Assembly (NCBI RefSeq): GCF_040545875.1
Contig: NZ_JBEPMR010000002.1
Source: Faecalicatena_A orotica
GTDB taxonomy: Bacteria; Bacillota; Clostridia; Lachnospirales; Lachnospiraceae
DNA length: 64,000 nucleotides
Strand: one strand, 5' to 3'
Below the pieces are notes generated by a model. That model worked only from the letters and a program-made list of their open reading frames with translations. It did no database searches and was not told where the DNA came from. The position numbers and the translations under genes are program-made. Position 1 is the first letter of the stretch. Each line of letters starts with the position of its first letter. Shown here in pieces: positions 34,375 to 43,673 of this stretch.

Positions 34375-35871
34375 ATGGAAAAAGAAAAGAAAATAAGTCT
34401 GTCCGTACATCATATAGTAAAAACTTATCCGGGAGTCATTGCACTGAAGGATATATCCATTGATTTTCACGAGGGAGAGGTGCACGGACTCATGGGAGAG
34501 AATGGTGCCGGGAAGTCCACATTAGTGAAAGTGATATCTGGAGTCATAGAAGCGGATGAAGGCAGCTTCTGCATTGGGGATGAGAAGTTTGAGAAAATAA
34601 CGCCGCATCAGGCGACTGAGAAGGGGCTGCGTATTATTCACCAAGAGTTGAACCTGATTCCCACCTTATCGGTAACAGAGAATATTTTCATGGGGCGTTT
34701 TGTGGGGAATGGTATTACGGTCAGGTTTTCAGAAATGAAAAAAAGGGCAAAGAAGCTTTTTGAGGAAATGGGAATTAACATAAACCCGGATGTACTCGTA
34801 GAAGATCTTACAGTTGCACAGATGCAGCTGGTAGAGATCGCAAAGTCGGTCAGTCAGGAGGTCAGGGTTCTGATTATGGATGAGCCGACTTCACCGCTGA
34901 CGCAAAATGAGGTGGAACTTCTTTTTAAACTAATAAGAAGACTGAAAAAGAGGGGAGTTACGATTATCTATATATCCCACAGATTAAGTGAGATTTTTGA
35001 AATGACGGATCGGGTCACGGTTATGAGGGACGGCGAGAAAATAGCAACAGAAAAAACAGAGGATCTGGACAGAGAGACCCTGATTAACCTCATGGTTGGA
35101 AGAACACTGAAGGAAACCTATCCTCCGCGCAGCATCGTGCCTCAAACAGAGGCGCTGAGAGTCGAACATTTATGTGGAAACGGCCTTATGGATATCAGTT
35201 TCAATCTGAAAAAAGGTGAAATACTGGGGCTTGCAGGACTTGTAGGGGCAGGGAGGACCGAACTGGTAAGATTGATTTTCGGTGCTGATAAGATAGAAAG
35301 CGGTGACATTTATCTAGAAGAAAAGAAAATTCATATAGATAGTCCAGCTCAGGCTGTGAATCTTGGCATTGCCCTGATACCGGAGGACCGGAAACAACAG
35401 GGGATTATTCTGGAATTGTCAGTGAAAGAAAATCTGGCACTTCCGAATTACAGGCTAATTTCAAGAAGAACATTGGTCAATAAGAGTCTTGAGAACGAGT
35501 GTGTGAACAAACAGGTGGAAAGACTTCGGATAAAAACACCTTCGGTCAGTCAGCTTGTTAAAAATTTGAGCGGCGGGAACCAGCAGAAAGTTGTCGTAGG
35601 AAAATGGCTGGCCGGTAATGCAGGAATCCTTATCTTTGATGAACCAACCCGGGGGATTGATGTGGGGGCAAAACAGGAAATTTATAATTTGATGAATGAG
35701 CTTACTGAGCAGGGGATCAGTATTATCATGGTATCCTCCGAGATGGAGGAGCTGATGGGGATGTCAGACAGAATCCTTGTCCTGAGGGAAGGGAAAATAT
35801 CAGGATGTCTGGAGAGAAGTAAAGGAGAATTCAGTCAGGAAGGGATTATGGATTATGCATCCATGAATTGA
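34375..35871 (+). CDS. Sugar ABC transporter ATPase, two nucleotide-binding domains (RbsA-like)
   Basis: 498 residues with two fused ATPase domains. Domain 1 has an intact Walker A GENGAGKST and LIMDEPTSPL Walker B; domain 2 has GLAGLVGAGRTELVR in place of Walker A and LSGGNQQKVVVGKWL signature, as usual in RbsA/MglA. Frames open earlier (34339, 34351), but ATG 34375 has AGGCGG at 8 bases and lies beyond the hairpin. It energises the permease encoded next. Confidence 0.9.
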   Translation: MEKEKKISLSVHHIVKTYPGVIALKDISIDFHEGEVHGLMGENGAGKSTLVKVISGVIEADEGSFCIGDEKFEKITPHQATEKGLRIIHQELNLIPTLSVTENIFMGRFVGNGITVRFSEMKKRAKKLFEEMGININPDVLVEDLTVAQMQLVEIAKSVSQEVRVLIMDEPTSPLTQNEVELLFKLIRRLKKRGVTIIYISHRLSEIFEMTDRVTVMRDGEKIATEKTEDLDRETLINLMVGRTLKETYPPRSIVPQTEALRVEHLCGNGLMDISFNLKKGEILGLAGLVGAGRTELVRLIFGADKIESGDIYLEEKKIHIDSPAQAVNLGIALIPEDRKQQGIILELSVKENLALPNYRLISRRTLVNKSLENECVNKQVERLRIKTPSVSQLVKNLSGGNQQKVVVGKWLAGNAGILIFDEPTRGIDVGAKQEIYNLMNELTEQGISIIMVSSEMEELMGMSDRILVLREGKISGCLERSKGEFSQEGIMDYASMN

Positions 35872-35888
35872 CAAGGAGGAATGAAAGG

Positions 35889-36896
35889 GTGGATATGCTG
35901 AAGAAGTTTTTTAATAAGTTTACGGTGTTGATATTATTGATCATCGTAATCGCCTATTTCGGGATAACGGCCCCCGGATTTATGACAATCGGCAATGGGA
36001 TGAGCCTATTAAGGCAGATTGCGGTGCTGGGAATTCTGTCTACTGGTTTTTCTATGGTTATGATTGCCGGGGGGCTGGATCTGTCTATCAGTTCCCAGCT
36101 TTCTCTAGTGAGCTGTGCGACAGCAATGATGATTGTAAACGGTGTGCCGAGTATTCTGGCATGTATCGGTGGTATTGTAATTGCAGTGCTGATTTCTACA
36201 TTTAACGGATTTGCAATCGTTACGACAGGGATGCCTGCCATGATTTGTACACTGGCAATGCAGCAGGTGCTGCAGGGAGTGGTTTATATCTTTACAGGTG
36301 CATCTCCCGTATATGGACTGCCGAACAGTATGAAAATTATCGGACAGGGATATATTTTTGGCATTGTTCCCATTCCAATTATCATAATGATAGCAATTTT
36401 CCTGATCGGGGCATTTATTTTAAATAGAACATATCTGGGAAGATATTTCTACGCGGTAGGTTCCAACGAGGAGGCAACGCGTCTGTCCGGTCTATCTTCG
36501 AAAAAGATCATGATTCTGTCCTATGTAATTAATGGCATTTTCGTCGGCCTTGCTTCTATCGTATTAATGTCCCGTATTGCATCCGGTCAGCCACTGGCAG
36601 GACAGGGATATGAGATGGATGTAATTACAGCCTGTGTGGTAGGAGGTATCGCCTTTTCAGGAGGAAAGGGAAAGATGCTCGGCGTTGTTCAGGGTGTGCT
36701 CGTCATGGGTGTACTGAGTAACGGACTCGGTGTAAAAGGTGTAGATTCCTATACGCAGCTGCTATGTAAAGGAATTGTGCTGATTGTGGTTGTAAGTATT
36801 GATTGTCTGAGGGAAAAGAGGGCAAAAAGCCAGAAGATGGTTATTAGCCATGAGAATAAGAAAATGAATCATCAGAAAGAAGGTGCGGCAGAATGA
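35889..36896 (+). CDS. Sugar ABC transporter permease (RbsC-like)
   Basis: About 335 residues, BPD_transp_2 family with roughly ten helices. Signature stretches GFSMVMIAGGLDLSISSQLS and TACVVGGIAFSGGKG are present. GTG 35889 lies 9 bases after AAGGAGG; ATG 35895 is the alternative. It overlaps the downstream dehydrogenase by four bases (ATGA). Membrane pore of the importer. Confidence 0.9.
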   Translation: MDMLKKFFNKFTVLILLIIVIAYFGITAPGFMTIGNGMSLLRQIAVLGILSTGFSMVMIAGGLDLSISSQLSLVSCATAMMIVNGVPSILACIGGIVIAVLISTFNGFAIVTTGMPAMICTLAMQQVLQGVVYIFTGASPVYGLPNSMKIIGQGYIFGIVPIPIIIMIAIFLIGAFILNRTYLGRYFYAVGSNEEATRLSGLSSKKIMILSYVINGIFVGLASIVLMSRIASGQPLAGQGYEMDVITACVVGGIAFSGGKGKMLGVVQGVLVMGVLSNGLGVKGVDSYTQLLCKGIVLIVVVSIDCLREKRAKSQKMVISHENKKMNHQKEGAAE

Positions 36897-37936
36897 AGGT
36901 TTTAGTAGTGGATCGTTTCAGAGAGTTGGCGGATGAGTTTCAGGCATTCTGCTGGCGGTCAGATTTGAAAATATTCCGGGATCTGGAGATAGATTATGCA
37001 AAAGATACAAATATATTCCGGATGCAGACATTTGAAGAATATGTACAGAAAATGGAGGATGAGGGGCCTGAATGGACCACACCGGATGAGGAGGTTTTAA
37101 ATAAGATCAAAGACGCAGATATTCTTTTAATCCAGTGGGGGGCAATCAGCTCGAAAGTGATTGATGCGGCGGAGAACCTGAAACTGATTATGACGATTCG
37201 CAGTGGATATGAAAATATCAACATAGCATACGCAAAGAACAGGGGAATAAAGGTCTCTTTTGCTCCGTCCAGACTCGCAGAAGTAGTTGCGGATATGACG
37301 GTTGCACTGGCATTGTCAGAGTGCAGGGGCATTGTAAGGAGAAATCTGATTGCCACGAAGGGAGAGTGGGTGGAAGAAAAGTATAATGATGCTTCCCATG
37401 TGGCTATATCGAATCTGGTCGTAGGTATTGTCGGTTATGGAGGAATCGCGAGAACGGTGGCAAAGAGGTTCACAAAAGGGTTTGGCTCAAGAGTGATCGC
37501 ATATGAAAAGATAACATCTCCCGGGATCCTGAAAGAAGATGGTGTCGAACAGGTGGAGCTTTCGGAGCTTCTTAAGACGGCAGACATTATTACTATGCAT
37601 GCAAGGCTTTGTCCTGAGACGAAGCACATGATTGGTGAAGATGAATTTGCCATGATGAAGCAAAATGCCATATTTATTAATACGGCAAGAGCCGGACTGG
37701 TAGATGAGCAGGCTCTGATCCGGGCGCTTGAAACAGGACAGATAAGGGGGGCAGGTCTGGATGTGTACGAAAAAGAACCGCTGCCGTATGACTCACCGCT
37801 CCTTAAGATGGATAATGTTACACTGATGCCACATTCTGCAGGGATTACAAACGACATTTTAAAAAACAGCCTTAAGATTATTGTGACAGAGATTGAGCGT
37901 TTTCTGAATGGGGAGACACTTAAATTTCAGGTATAG
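36893..37936 (+). CDS. D-isomer-specific 2-hydroxyacid dehydrogenase family protein
   Basis: 347 residues with the NAD domain motif VGIVGYGGIARTVAKRF near 180, the substrate Arg in NTARAGLVDEQAL, the catalytic Glu in YEKEPLP and the catalytic His in MPHSAG. Acts on a 2-hydroxy acid or 2-keto acid, in keeping with an aldolase product or aldonate side route. The family is broad; phosphoglycerate, glycerate and erythronate-type substrates are possible. Coupled to the permease gene. Confidence 0.85.
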   Translation: MKVLVVDRFRELADEFQAFCWRSDLKIFRDLEIDYAKDTNIFRMQTFEEYVQKMEDEGPEWTTPDEEVLNKIKDADILLIQWGAISSKVIDAAENLKLIMTIRSGYENINIAYAKNRGIKVSFAPSRLAEVVADMTVALALSECRGIVRRNLIATKGEWVEEKYNDASHVAISNLVVGIVGYGGIARTVAKRFTKGFGSRVIAYEKITSPGILKEDGVEQVELSELLKTADIITMHARLCPETKHMIGEDEFAMMKQNAIFINTARAGLVDEQALIRALETGQIRGAGLDVYEKEPLPYDSPLLKMDNVTLMPHSAGITNDILKNSLKIIVTEIERFLNGETLKFQV

Positions 37937-37962
37937 AAGGAACTTTATGGAGGAGAATGACA

Positions 37963-38781
37963 ATGATGGAAAGACCGGAGAGTCTGGTAAAATTTATCCG
38001 CATGTGCAGTGATGGCTACCTGATGGGATGGCATGAGTGCCACGGCGGAAATCTCACTTACCGCGCGGCTAAAGAGGAACTGGCAGGGTTGGAATTCAAG
38101 GGCAGAGAATGGGTGCCAATTGAAAAACAGCTTGAAAATCTGGCGGGAGAATATTTCATTGTAACCGGAAGTGGGAAAACGATGAGGAATGCCGAGATAT
38201 ACCCGGAGGATACGCTCGGTGTCATTGAAATGAATGAAGACGGAACAGCATGGCGGATTGTATGGGGGCTTGAAAATAATGGCGGGCCGACAAGTGAGTT
38301 GCCTGCGCACCTCATGTGCCAGTCCGTGAAAAAGGAGACGACGAACGGAAAGTACAGGTTTGTGTACCATGCCCACCCGGCCAATGTTATTGCACTTTCC
38401 TTTGTACTTCCAATCAATGATGAAATTTTTACGAGAGAGCTCTGGGAGATGGAACCGGAATGTGCCATGATCTTTCCGGCGGGAATGGGAGTCCTGCCGT
38501 GGATGGTGCCGGGGACAGAAGAAATTGCGGAACTTACCTGTGAAAAAATGCGGGAATATGATGTGGTATTGTGGGCACAGCATGGTTTGTTTGTATCAGG
38601 CGAGACTTTCGACAGCACATTTGGTCTGATGAATACGGTAGAAAAAGGCTCAGAAATTCTTGTGAAAACGCTGTCCATGATATCAATAAAAAGACAGGTG
38701 CCGGGTGTACAGAATTTCAAAGACATGGCAAAGGCATTTCATTTGGACCTGCCTGATAAGTTCCTCTTTGAAAAATATTAA
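37963..38781 (+). CDS. Class II aldolase, rhamnulose-1-phosphate aldolase-like
   Basis: Zinc-dependent aldolase of about 272 residues. HECHGGNLTYR near residue 15, YHAHPAN (zinc His pair), and WAQHGLF (third zinc His) match RhaD, as does its length. Such enzymes split a ketose 1-phosphate to dihydroxyacetone phosphate and an aldehyde. ATG 37963 is 7 bases from GGAGGAG; ATG 37957 lies too close. No rhamnose isomerase is nearby, so the actual sugar may be another ketose. Confidence 0.86.
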   Translation: MMERPESLVKFIRMCSDGYLMGWHECHGGNLTYRAAKEELAGLEFKGREWVPIEKQLENLAGEYFIVTGSGKTMRNAEIYPEDTLGVIEMNEDGTAWRIVWGLENNGGPTSELPAHLMCQSVKKETTNGKYRFVYHAHPANVIALSFVLPINDEIFTRELWEMEPECAMIFPAGMGVLPWMVPGTEEIAELTCEKMREYDVVLWAQHGLFVSGETFDSTFGLMNTVEKGSEILVKTLSMISIKRQVPGVQNFKDMAKAFHLDLPDKFLFEKY

Positions 38782-38802
38782 TCAGGCGGAAGGAGGAGTG
38801 AT

Positions 38803-40557
38803 ATGAAAAAAATAATCAATCGGCCGGAAAATGTTGTACCGGAGATGTTAAGCGGCATTGCACATGTGAATCCGGATGTTGTGTTTGAGCAGAAATATAG
38901 AATTATCAGAAGGAAGGAACTAAAAGGTAATAAAGTGGCCCTGATCAGCGGCGGAGGAAGCGGACACGAACCGGCACATGCCGGTTATGTGGGAAAAGGA
39001 ATGCTGGATGCGGCGGTATGCGGCGATGTCTTTGCTTCACCATCCCAGATTCAGGTATATCAGGGGATCAAGTCAGTGGCAGGAGATAAGGGAGTCCTTC
39101 TGATTATTAAAAACTATAGTGGGGATGTCATGAACTTTACAAATGCCGCAGAGATGGCTAAGGAAGAAGGTATTCCTGTAGAGTGGGTCAAGGTGGAAGA
39201 CGATATTGCCGTGACTGACAGCCTGTATACAGTAGGACGAAGAGGCGTAGCGGGAACGGTCCTCGTACATAAGGCGGCAGGCGCTGCCGCAGAAAGCGGC
39301 CTTAAGCTGGATGAGGTAAAACGGATCGCGCAGAAAGCAGCGGATCATGTGAGGACGATAGGTGCCGGCTATACATCTTGTACGGTGCCGGCCTCAGGAG
39401 TTCCAACCTTCGATATCGGAGAGGGTGAGATGGAATATGGGGTCGGGATCCACGGCGAACCGGGCCGATGCCGGGAACGCATTTTAGATGCGTCCGAACT
39501 GGCATCCAGAATGGTTATGCAGATCATAGAAGACCTGCACATCGAAAAGGATGATGAGGCTGTCCTGCTTGTGAACGGGTTTGGTTCTACACCGCTGCAG
39601 GAATTATTTATTATGAATTATGAAGTCGCCCGCCTGCTGGATGAGGCGGGAATACACATTTACCGCGGGTTTGCAGGAAACTATATGACGAGTATTGATA
39701 TGATGGGCTGCTCAGTTTCTCTGATGAAGCTTGACGATGAATTGAAACAATATATTGACGAGCCATGTTATGCACCGCATTTCAGAGTGGATGGTCCGGT
39801 AAAAATGCAGCCGTTCACTCCGCTTCAGGAAAAGAAGAAAGAACTCCGCGAAGAGATGTTGTGCGAAGAGGCATGGAAGGTGATTAAAGACCAGAGACTC
39901 ACTGTGCAGAATCTTGCAGCGATCGTATGCGGAATGTGCTGCTGTATTCTGGAGAATGAGAAAAGTTTCTGCAAACTGGATTCTTATGCTGGCGACGGTG
40001 ACTTCGGGATGAGTATTGCAAAAGGGTTCAGAGAAGTGAAGCGGGAATGGGACGAACTGTTAAAAGAACATTTTTCTACTGTGAAGGAATTTTTGCTTGC
40101 GTGTTCCATGATCATTATGGAAAACTGCGGCGGGGCATCGGGGCCTCTCTGGGGTTCCGCGTTCCGTTCAGCTGCACTGCAGGCGGGAGACAGGGCATAC
40201 TTGACACTCCCAGAATTTGCTGACATGATGCAGGCAGCGGCAGCAGGGATTCAGAAGACAGGAGAGCGGTCTTTCGGAAGGGGGGCAGTCATCGGTGATA
40301 AGACATTGATTGATGCTTTGATTCCATGTGTACAGGCAGTCAGGACCGTTGCAGAACAGGGCGGGACATGGGAAAATGCTTTTAAAATGGGAGCTGTGGC
40401 AGCTGTCAACGGAGCGGAAGAGACGAAGAATATTGTAGCGAGAATGGGGCGTGCCGGCACAGTCGGTGAGAGAAGCCTGGGCTATCCAGATGCCGGGGCA
40501 TACGCTCTGGGTGTGATCTTTACTGAGATAGCAGAATTCATGCAGTTTGTATCATAA
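38803..40557 (+). CDS. Dihydroxyacetone kinase family protein (DhaK-DhaL fusion)
   Basis: ATP-dependent single-chain kinase of 584 residues. DhaK part: ISGGGSGHEPAHAGYVG and GIHGEPG with the His that binds the substrate covalently. DhaL part from about residue 355: YAGDGDFG is the nucleotide/Mg site, and GGASGPLWGSAF the conserved loop. Family members phosphorylate dihydroxyacetone or erythrulose. Next to an aldolase and an FGGY kinase it may act on a triose or tetrose product. Confidence 0.88.
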   Translation: MKKIINRPENVVPEMLSGIAHVNPDVVFEQKYRIIRRKELKGNKVALISGGGSGHEPAHAGYVGKGMLDAAVCGDVFASPSQIQVYQGIKSVAGDKGVLLIIKNYSGDVMNFTNAAEMAKEEGIPVEWVKVEDDIAVTDSLYTVGRRGVAGTVLVHKAAGAAAESGLKLDEVKRIAQKAADHVRTIGAGYTSCTVPASGVPTFDIGEGEMEYGVGIHGEPGRCRERILDASELASRMVMQIIEDLHIEKDDEAVLLVNGFGSTPLQELFIMNYEVARLLDEAGIHIYRGFAGNYMTSIDMMGCSVSLMKLDDELKQYIDEPCYAPHFRVDGPVKMQPFTPLQEKKKELREEMLCEEAWKVIKDQRLTVQNLAAIVCGMCCCILENEKSFCKLDSYAGDGDFGMSIAKGFREVKREWDELLKEHFSTVKEFLLACSMIIMENCGGASGPLWGSAFRSAALQAGDRAYLTLPEFADMMQAAAAGIQKTGERSFGRGAVIGDKTLIDALIPCVQAVRTVAEQGGTWENAFKMGAVAAVNGAEETKNIVARMGRAGTVGERSLGYPDAGAYALGVIFTEIAEFMQFVS

Positions 40558-40597
40558 AACAGAGTGCGAAAATCATACGGGAGGAGCCTTTGAAGAA

Positions 40598-42160
40598 ATG
40601 AAGAAGCTTATATTAGGCGTGGATCTGGGGACAACAAACGTAAAGGCCATGCTGTTTTCGGAGGATGGCCTATGTATGGCAAAAGGAGAAGCAGGATCTT
40701 ATCAGACGATCTCCAGCCATTACAATTGGGCAGAACAGGACCCCCGTCTCTGGTGGGAAGACACAGCGCGTGCAATTCGGCAGTCCTTAAGTCAGATTTC
40801 CATGCATGACACTTTTGTTTCCGCGGTTAGCGTCAGCTCTCAGGGAATGGCAATGCTTCCGTTGGATGCCGCTGGGAATCCACTGTGCAGGGCGCATATC
40901 TGGATGGACCGCAGGGCGGTGGAAGAGACTGCATGGATGGAACGCATATACGGCAGGGAAAGAATCCGGAAAGAATTTGGTGCCTACGCGGATCCCTATT
41001 ATCAGATCACGAATATTATCTGGTTTAAAAACCACCAGCCGGAACTTTATGAAAAGACACGCCATATCGTGAAAGCGAATACTTATTTGAATTATATGCT
41101 GACAAGAGAACTCGCGCTGGATGAATGTCAGGCTGAAATGACGCTGTGCTATGACATCCATAAGAAGTGCTGGTCCGGGGAACTGTCAAAGGCAATTGAT
41201 ATCCCTTTAAAAGAACTGATGCCACCAGTAGAACCGGCTCATAAGATACTTGGGACAGTGACAAGGGAGGCTTCCGCTCATACAGGATTGAAAGAGGGGA
41301 CGCCTGTTCTGGTGGGCGGTGTGGATTCTGCGATGGCTTTACTGGAGATCGGACTGAATAAACAGGGGGAGGCCGCAGAGATCACAGGAACATCGAGCAA
41401 TAATTTCTTTGCCAGCCGCATGCCCCCGTCTCCGGATTCCAAATTACTTAGTTTTACGCCGATCATGAGGACAAAGGAAGTTCCCTGCCTTCTCTTCGGA
41501 CCGACAAATTCTTCCGGCGATACGGTGCGGTGGTTCCGTAAAGTGATGGGAGAAGAGCAGGAAAAGGCAAGAATGGCCGAACAGAAGAAAAATTCCATAT
41601 ATGATGTATATGAGGATATGGTGCATGCGGCCAGCCCGGGATGTAAGGGGCTGTTCTTTTATCCGTATATTATGGGAGAACGCGCCCCGCTCTGGTGCAA
41701 CTCGATCAGAGGGATGTATCTGGGTGCAACGGCGCTGACTGACCGTGCGGATATGCTGAGAGCAATCTATGAGGGAAATGCATTTGCGCTCAAGGAAATC
41801 TGCCAGGAGGCGAAGAAGGAGGGGGCCGATACAAAATACATCAAGATAGCCGGTGGATGTGCAAACAGCAGAGAGTGGCTGAAAATCAAGGCATCTGTGC
41901 TGGATATGCCAGTCTATGTTGCAGGGACACTGAGCGGGGCACCCAAGGGTGGTGCCATGCTTGCTGGATACACGGCAGGAATATATCACAGTATACAGGA
42001 GGCTTATGATGTCCTGAAGTGCCCGGAAGAAATGATAGAACCTATTCCATCCTGGAGTAACATATATGAAGAACTGTACCCACTCTTTATCAGGATGCGG
42101 AACCATCTGGACAAGGACTATAAGGAGCTTGAAAGAATAGCAGGAAAACTGGAATTATAA
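40598..42160 (+). CDS. FGGY family carbohydrate kinase
   Basis: 520 residues of the actin-like FGGY fold: ILGVDLGTTNVKAMLF phosphate-1 motif, ITGTSSNNFF and IAGGCANSREWLKIKASVLDMPV in the C-terminal domain. Closest in look to xylulokinase/gluconokinase-type members. The frame extends upstream into the DhaK-L gene, but ATG 40598 after GGAGGAG starts at the family N-terminus. It probably phosphorylates the imported ketose before aldol cleavage. A strong terminator follows. Confidence 0.88.
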   Translation: MKKLILGVDLGTTNVKAMLFSEDGLCMAKGEAGSYQTISSHYNWAEQDPRLWWEDTARAIRQSLSQISMHDTFVSAVSVSSQGMAMLPLDAAGNPLCRAHIWMDRRAVEETAWMERIYGRERIRKEFGAYADPYYQITNIIWFKNHQPELYEKTRHIVKANTYLNYMLTRELALDECQAEMTLCYDIHKKCWSGELSKAIDIPLKELMPPVEPAHKILGTVTREASAHTGLKEGTPVLVGGVDSAMALLEIGLNKQGEAAEITGTSSNNFFASRMPPSPDSKLLSFTPIMRTKEVPCLLFGPTNSSGDTVRWFRKVMGEEQEKARMAEQKKNSIYDVYEDMVHAASPGCKGLFFYPYIMGERAPLWCNSIRGMYLGATALTDRADMLRAIYEGNAFALKEICQEAKKEGADTKYIKIAGGCANSREWLKIKASVLDMPVYVAGTLSGAPKGGAMLAGYTAGIYHSIQEAYDVLKCPEEMIEPIPSWSNIYEELYPLFIRMRNHLDKDYKELERIAGKLEL

Positions 42161-42209
42161 AAGAAAGCGCAATGCTAAGAAAATGCCGGCATTGCGCTTT
42201 CTTTTTTGC
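42161..42209 (+). terminator. Terminator of the RbsBAC/aldolase operon
   Basis: Perfect 15-base arms AAGAAAGCGCAATGC and GCATTGCGCTTTCTT with a 13-base loop and a T-run. It also insulates against the convergent minus-strand unit. Confidence 0.88.
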
Positions 42210-42231
42210 GGGTGCATGGAACCGGACAAAA

Positions 42232-43668
42232 TTATGGTATATCACGACTGCCGTATACATAAGATTTCACGTCCTGCACAAAAGAGGCGGAATCCGATTT
42301 ATGAAAGAAGCGGTAATCGGCAGAATTCCGGATAACAAGAAGAGAATCCGCAAAATACAGGCAGTCATAGAGATTCGAAGATAGTATGACCAGTGCTGCA
42401 CCGGATTTGTTAATGTCATTCAGTACGGGATAGATTTCCGGCCTGTCGGAGTCTGTTACATTCAGGTCAGAGATCAGCATCAGCTTTGGATTCGCCAGCT
42501 GCCATCTAAGGAGTACCGATTTCAGAAGTACGTCTGTTCCATTTGCGCTGTTCCCATTCATTTTTTCCAGAGATGAGTGGATACAGTAGTTAAAAAGTTT
42601 CTTGTTAATGATTCCGGCTGTACTGATTTTATGCAGGATGGGGAGAGTCAGGTTATCCCTTAGTGAAAGTTCCCGGAAAAAATAGTCCTCGATTCTGGAA
42701 ATGGAGATCGGTGCCAGTCCATTTTTGACGGCGGAGGAATAACTCGTACAGGTTTTGCCGTCCAGTTCATATGGAAAATATCTGGTAAACAGGTCGTAGA
42801 TATCGTCGATATTAGAACCATTATAATTAAATACACACAGGCATTCCTGATGGTGAAGCTCCATCCTAGGCAGATCTGCAAAAAGGCATGACCAGTCAAG
42901 AGAGAGAAGTATTTCTTCCTTCGGATAAGATTTTTTTGCGTTGGTGATATGCGGATCATCCCCCAACATCATAGAGGAGAGCAATTTATCACTGTATTCA
43001 GTGTGGTATAGAATATTGGTGATCTCATAATTCTGTGTTACAAATATGCGGTCCGACATCTGGGTAAGGAGGGAGGGGCCATTTGTAAAAACAAGAAATG
43101 TGACTCCCCGGTCCTGCAGCAGCTTGATAAGATCAAGTAGCAGGCAGAGCTCTGCGTAAGTGTAGTACTCCACAATATTATCCAGTATAATCAGCTTTGC
43201 GGAGGAGACAAATGCCTTCGCAAGCAGAAGCAGGTGCTCTTCTGCGGCGGTCAGTTCCGAAACTGGTGTGTCGATATTTACTGGCAAATTCAGCTCATCC
43301 ACTAAATCGGCTGCGGCTATTCGGGCATGTTTCGAATTATACAGAAAGTGTGGAAATGAGCATTTGCGGAGTGAGAAAATATTATCTGTAATGGAGAGCG
43401 CAGGAACAAGATGCGCGTATCTTGAAATGCTGTAAATATACTTAAGTGGCGTACCTTTTGAAAGGGAGACCGTTTTTTTATCCGGAAATGTCAGCCTGCC
43501 ATTCATCTGGTGATTCTTATATGCATTCTTCAGTGAATCTACAGAGAGAGAGGAAGAACTACAGATGGAAATGAGCTCATTTCTATAGACAGAGATATTA
43601 AGAGCAGAGGCAGCACTGTCGCGCCCACCGAAATACAGATTTTCGATCTGAAGTAAATGTTCTCTCAT
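42232..43668 (-). CDS. Degenerate RbsA-like ABC ATPase (catalytic motifs lost)
   Basis: 478 residues with the overall two-domain layout of RbsA-type ATPases, but every catalytic motif is altered. The Walker A region reads ICSSSSLSVDS (35-45) in place of GxxGxGKS, the signature region reads VSELTAAEEHLLLLAKAF (136-153) and Walker B reads LIILDN (159-164) without the catalytic Glu. The frame is intact over its whole length, so it is a pseudo-enzyme rather than a decayed gene. It follows the histidine kinase gene by only five bases. A regulatory role with that kinase, perhaps as a link to a sugar importer, is inference. Confidence 0.72.
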   Translation of the reverse strand: MREHLLQIENLYFGGRDSAASALNISVYRNELISICSSSSLSVDSLKNAYKNHQMNGRLTFPDKKTVSLSKGTPLKYIYSISRYAHLVPALSITDNIFSLRKCSFPHFLYNSKHARIAAADLVDELNLPVNIDTPVSELTAAEEHLLLLAKAFVSSAKLIILDNIVEYYTYAELCLLLDLIKLLQDRGVTFLVFTNGPSLLTQMSDRIFVTQNYEITNILYHTEYSDKLLSSMMLGDDPHITNAKKSYPKEEILLSLDWSCLFADLPRMELHHQECLCVFNYNGSNIDDIYDLFTRYFPYELDGKTCTSYSSAVKNGLAPISISRIEDYFFRELSLRDNLTLPILHKISTAGIINKKLFNYCIHSSLEKMNGNSANGTDVLLKSVLLRWQLANPKLMLISDLNVTDSDRPEIYPVLNDINKSGAALVILSSNLYDCLYFADSLLVIRNSADYRFFHKSDSASFVQDVKSYVYGSRDIP

Positions 43669-43673
43669 AAGTT

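Noticed and set aside
42232..43668. Pseudogene of an ABC ATPase.
   Set aside because: All catalytic motifs are lost, but the frame is intact for 478 codons, has a good context and is packed against the kinase gene, so it is more likely a functional pseudo-enzyme.
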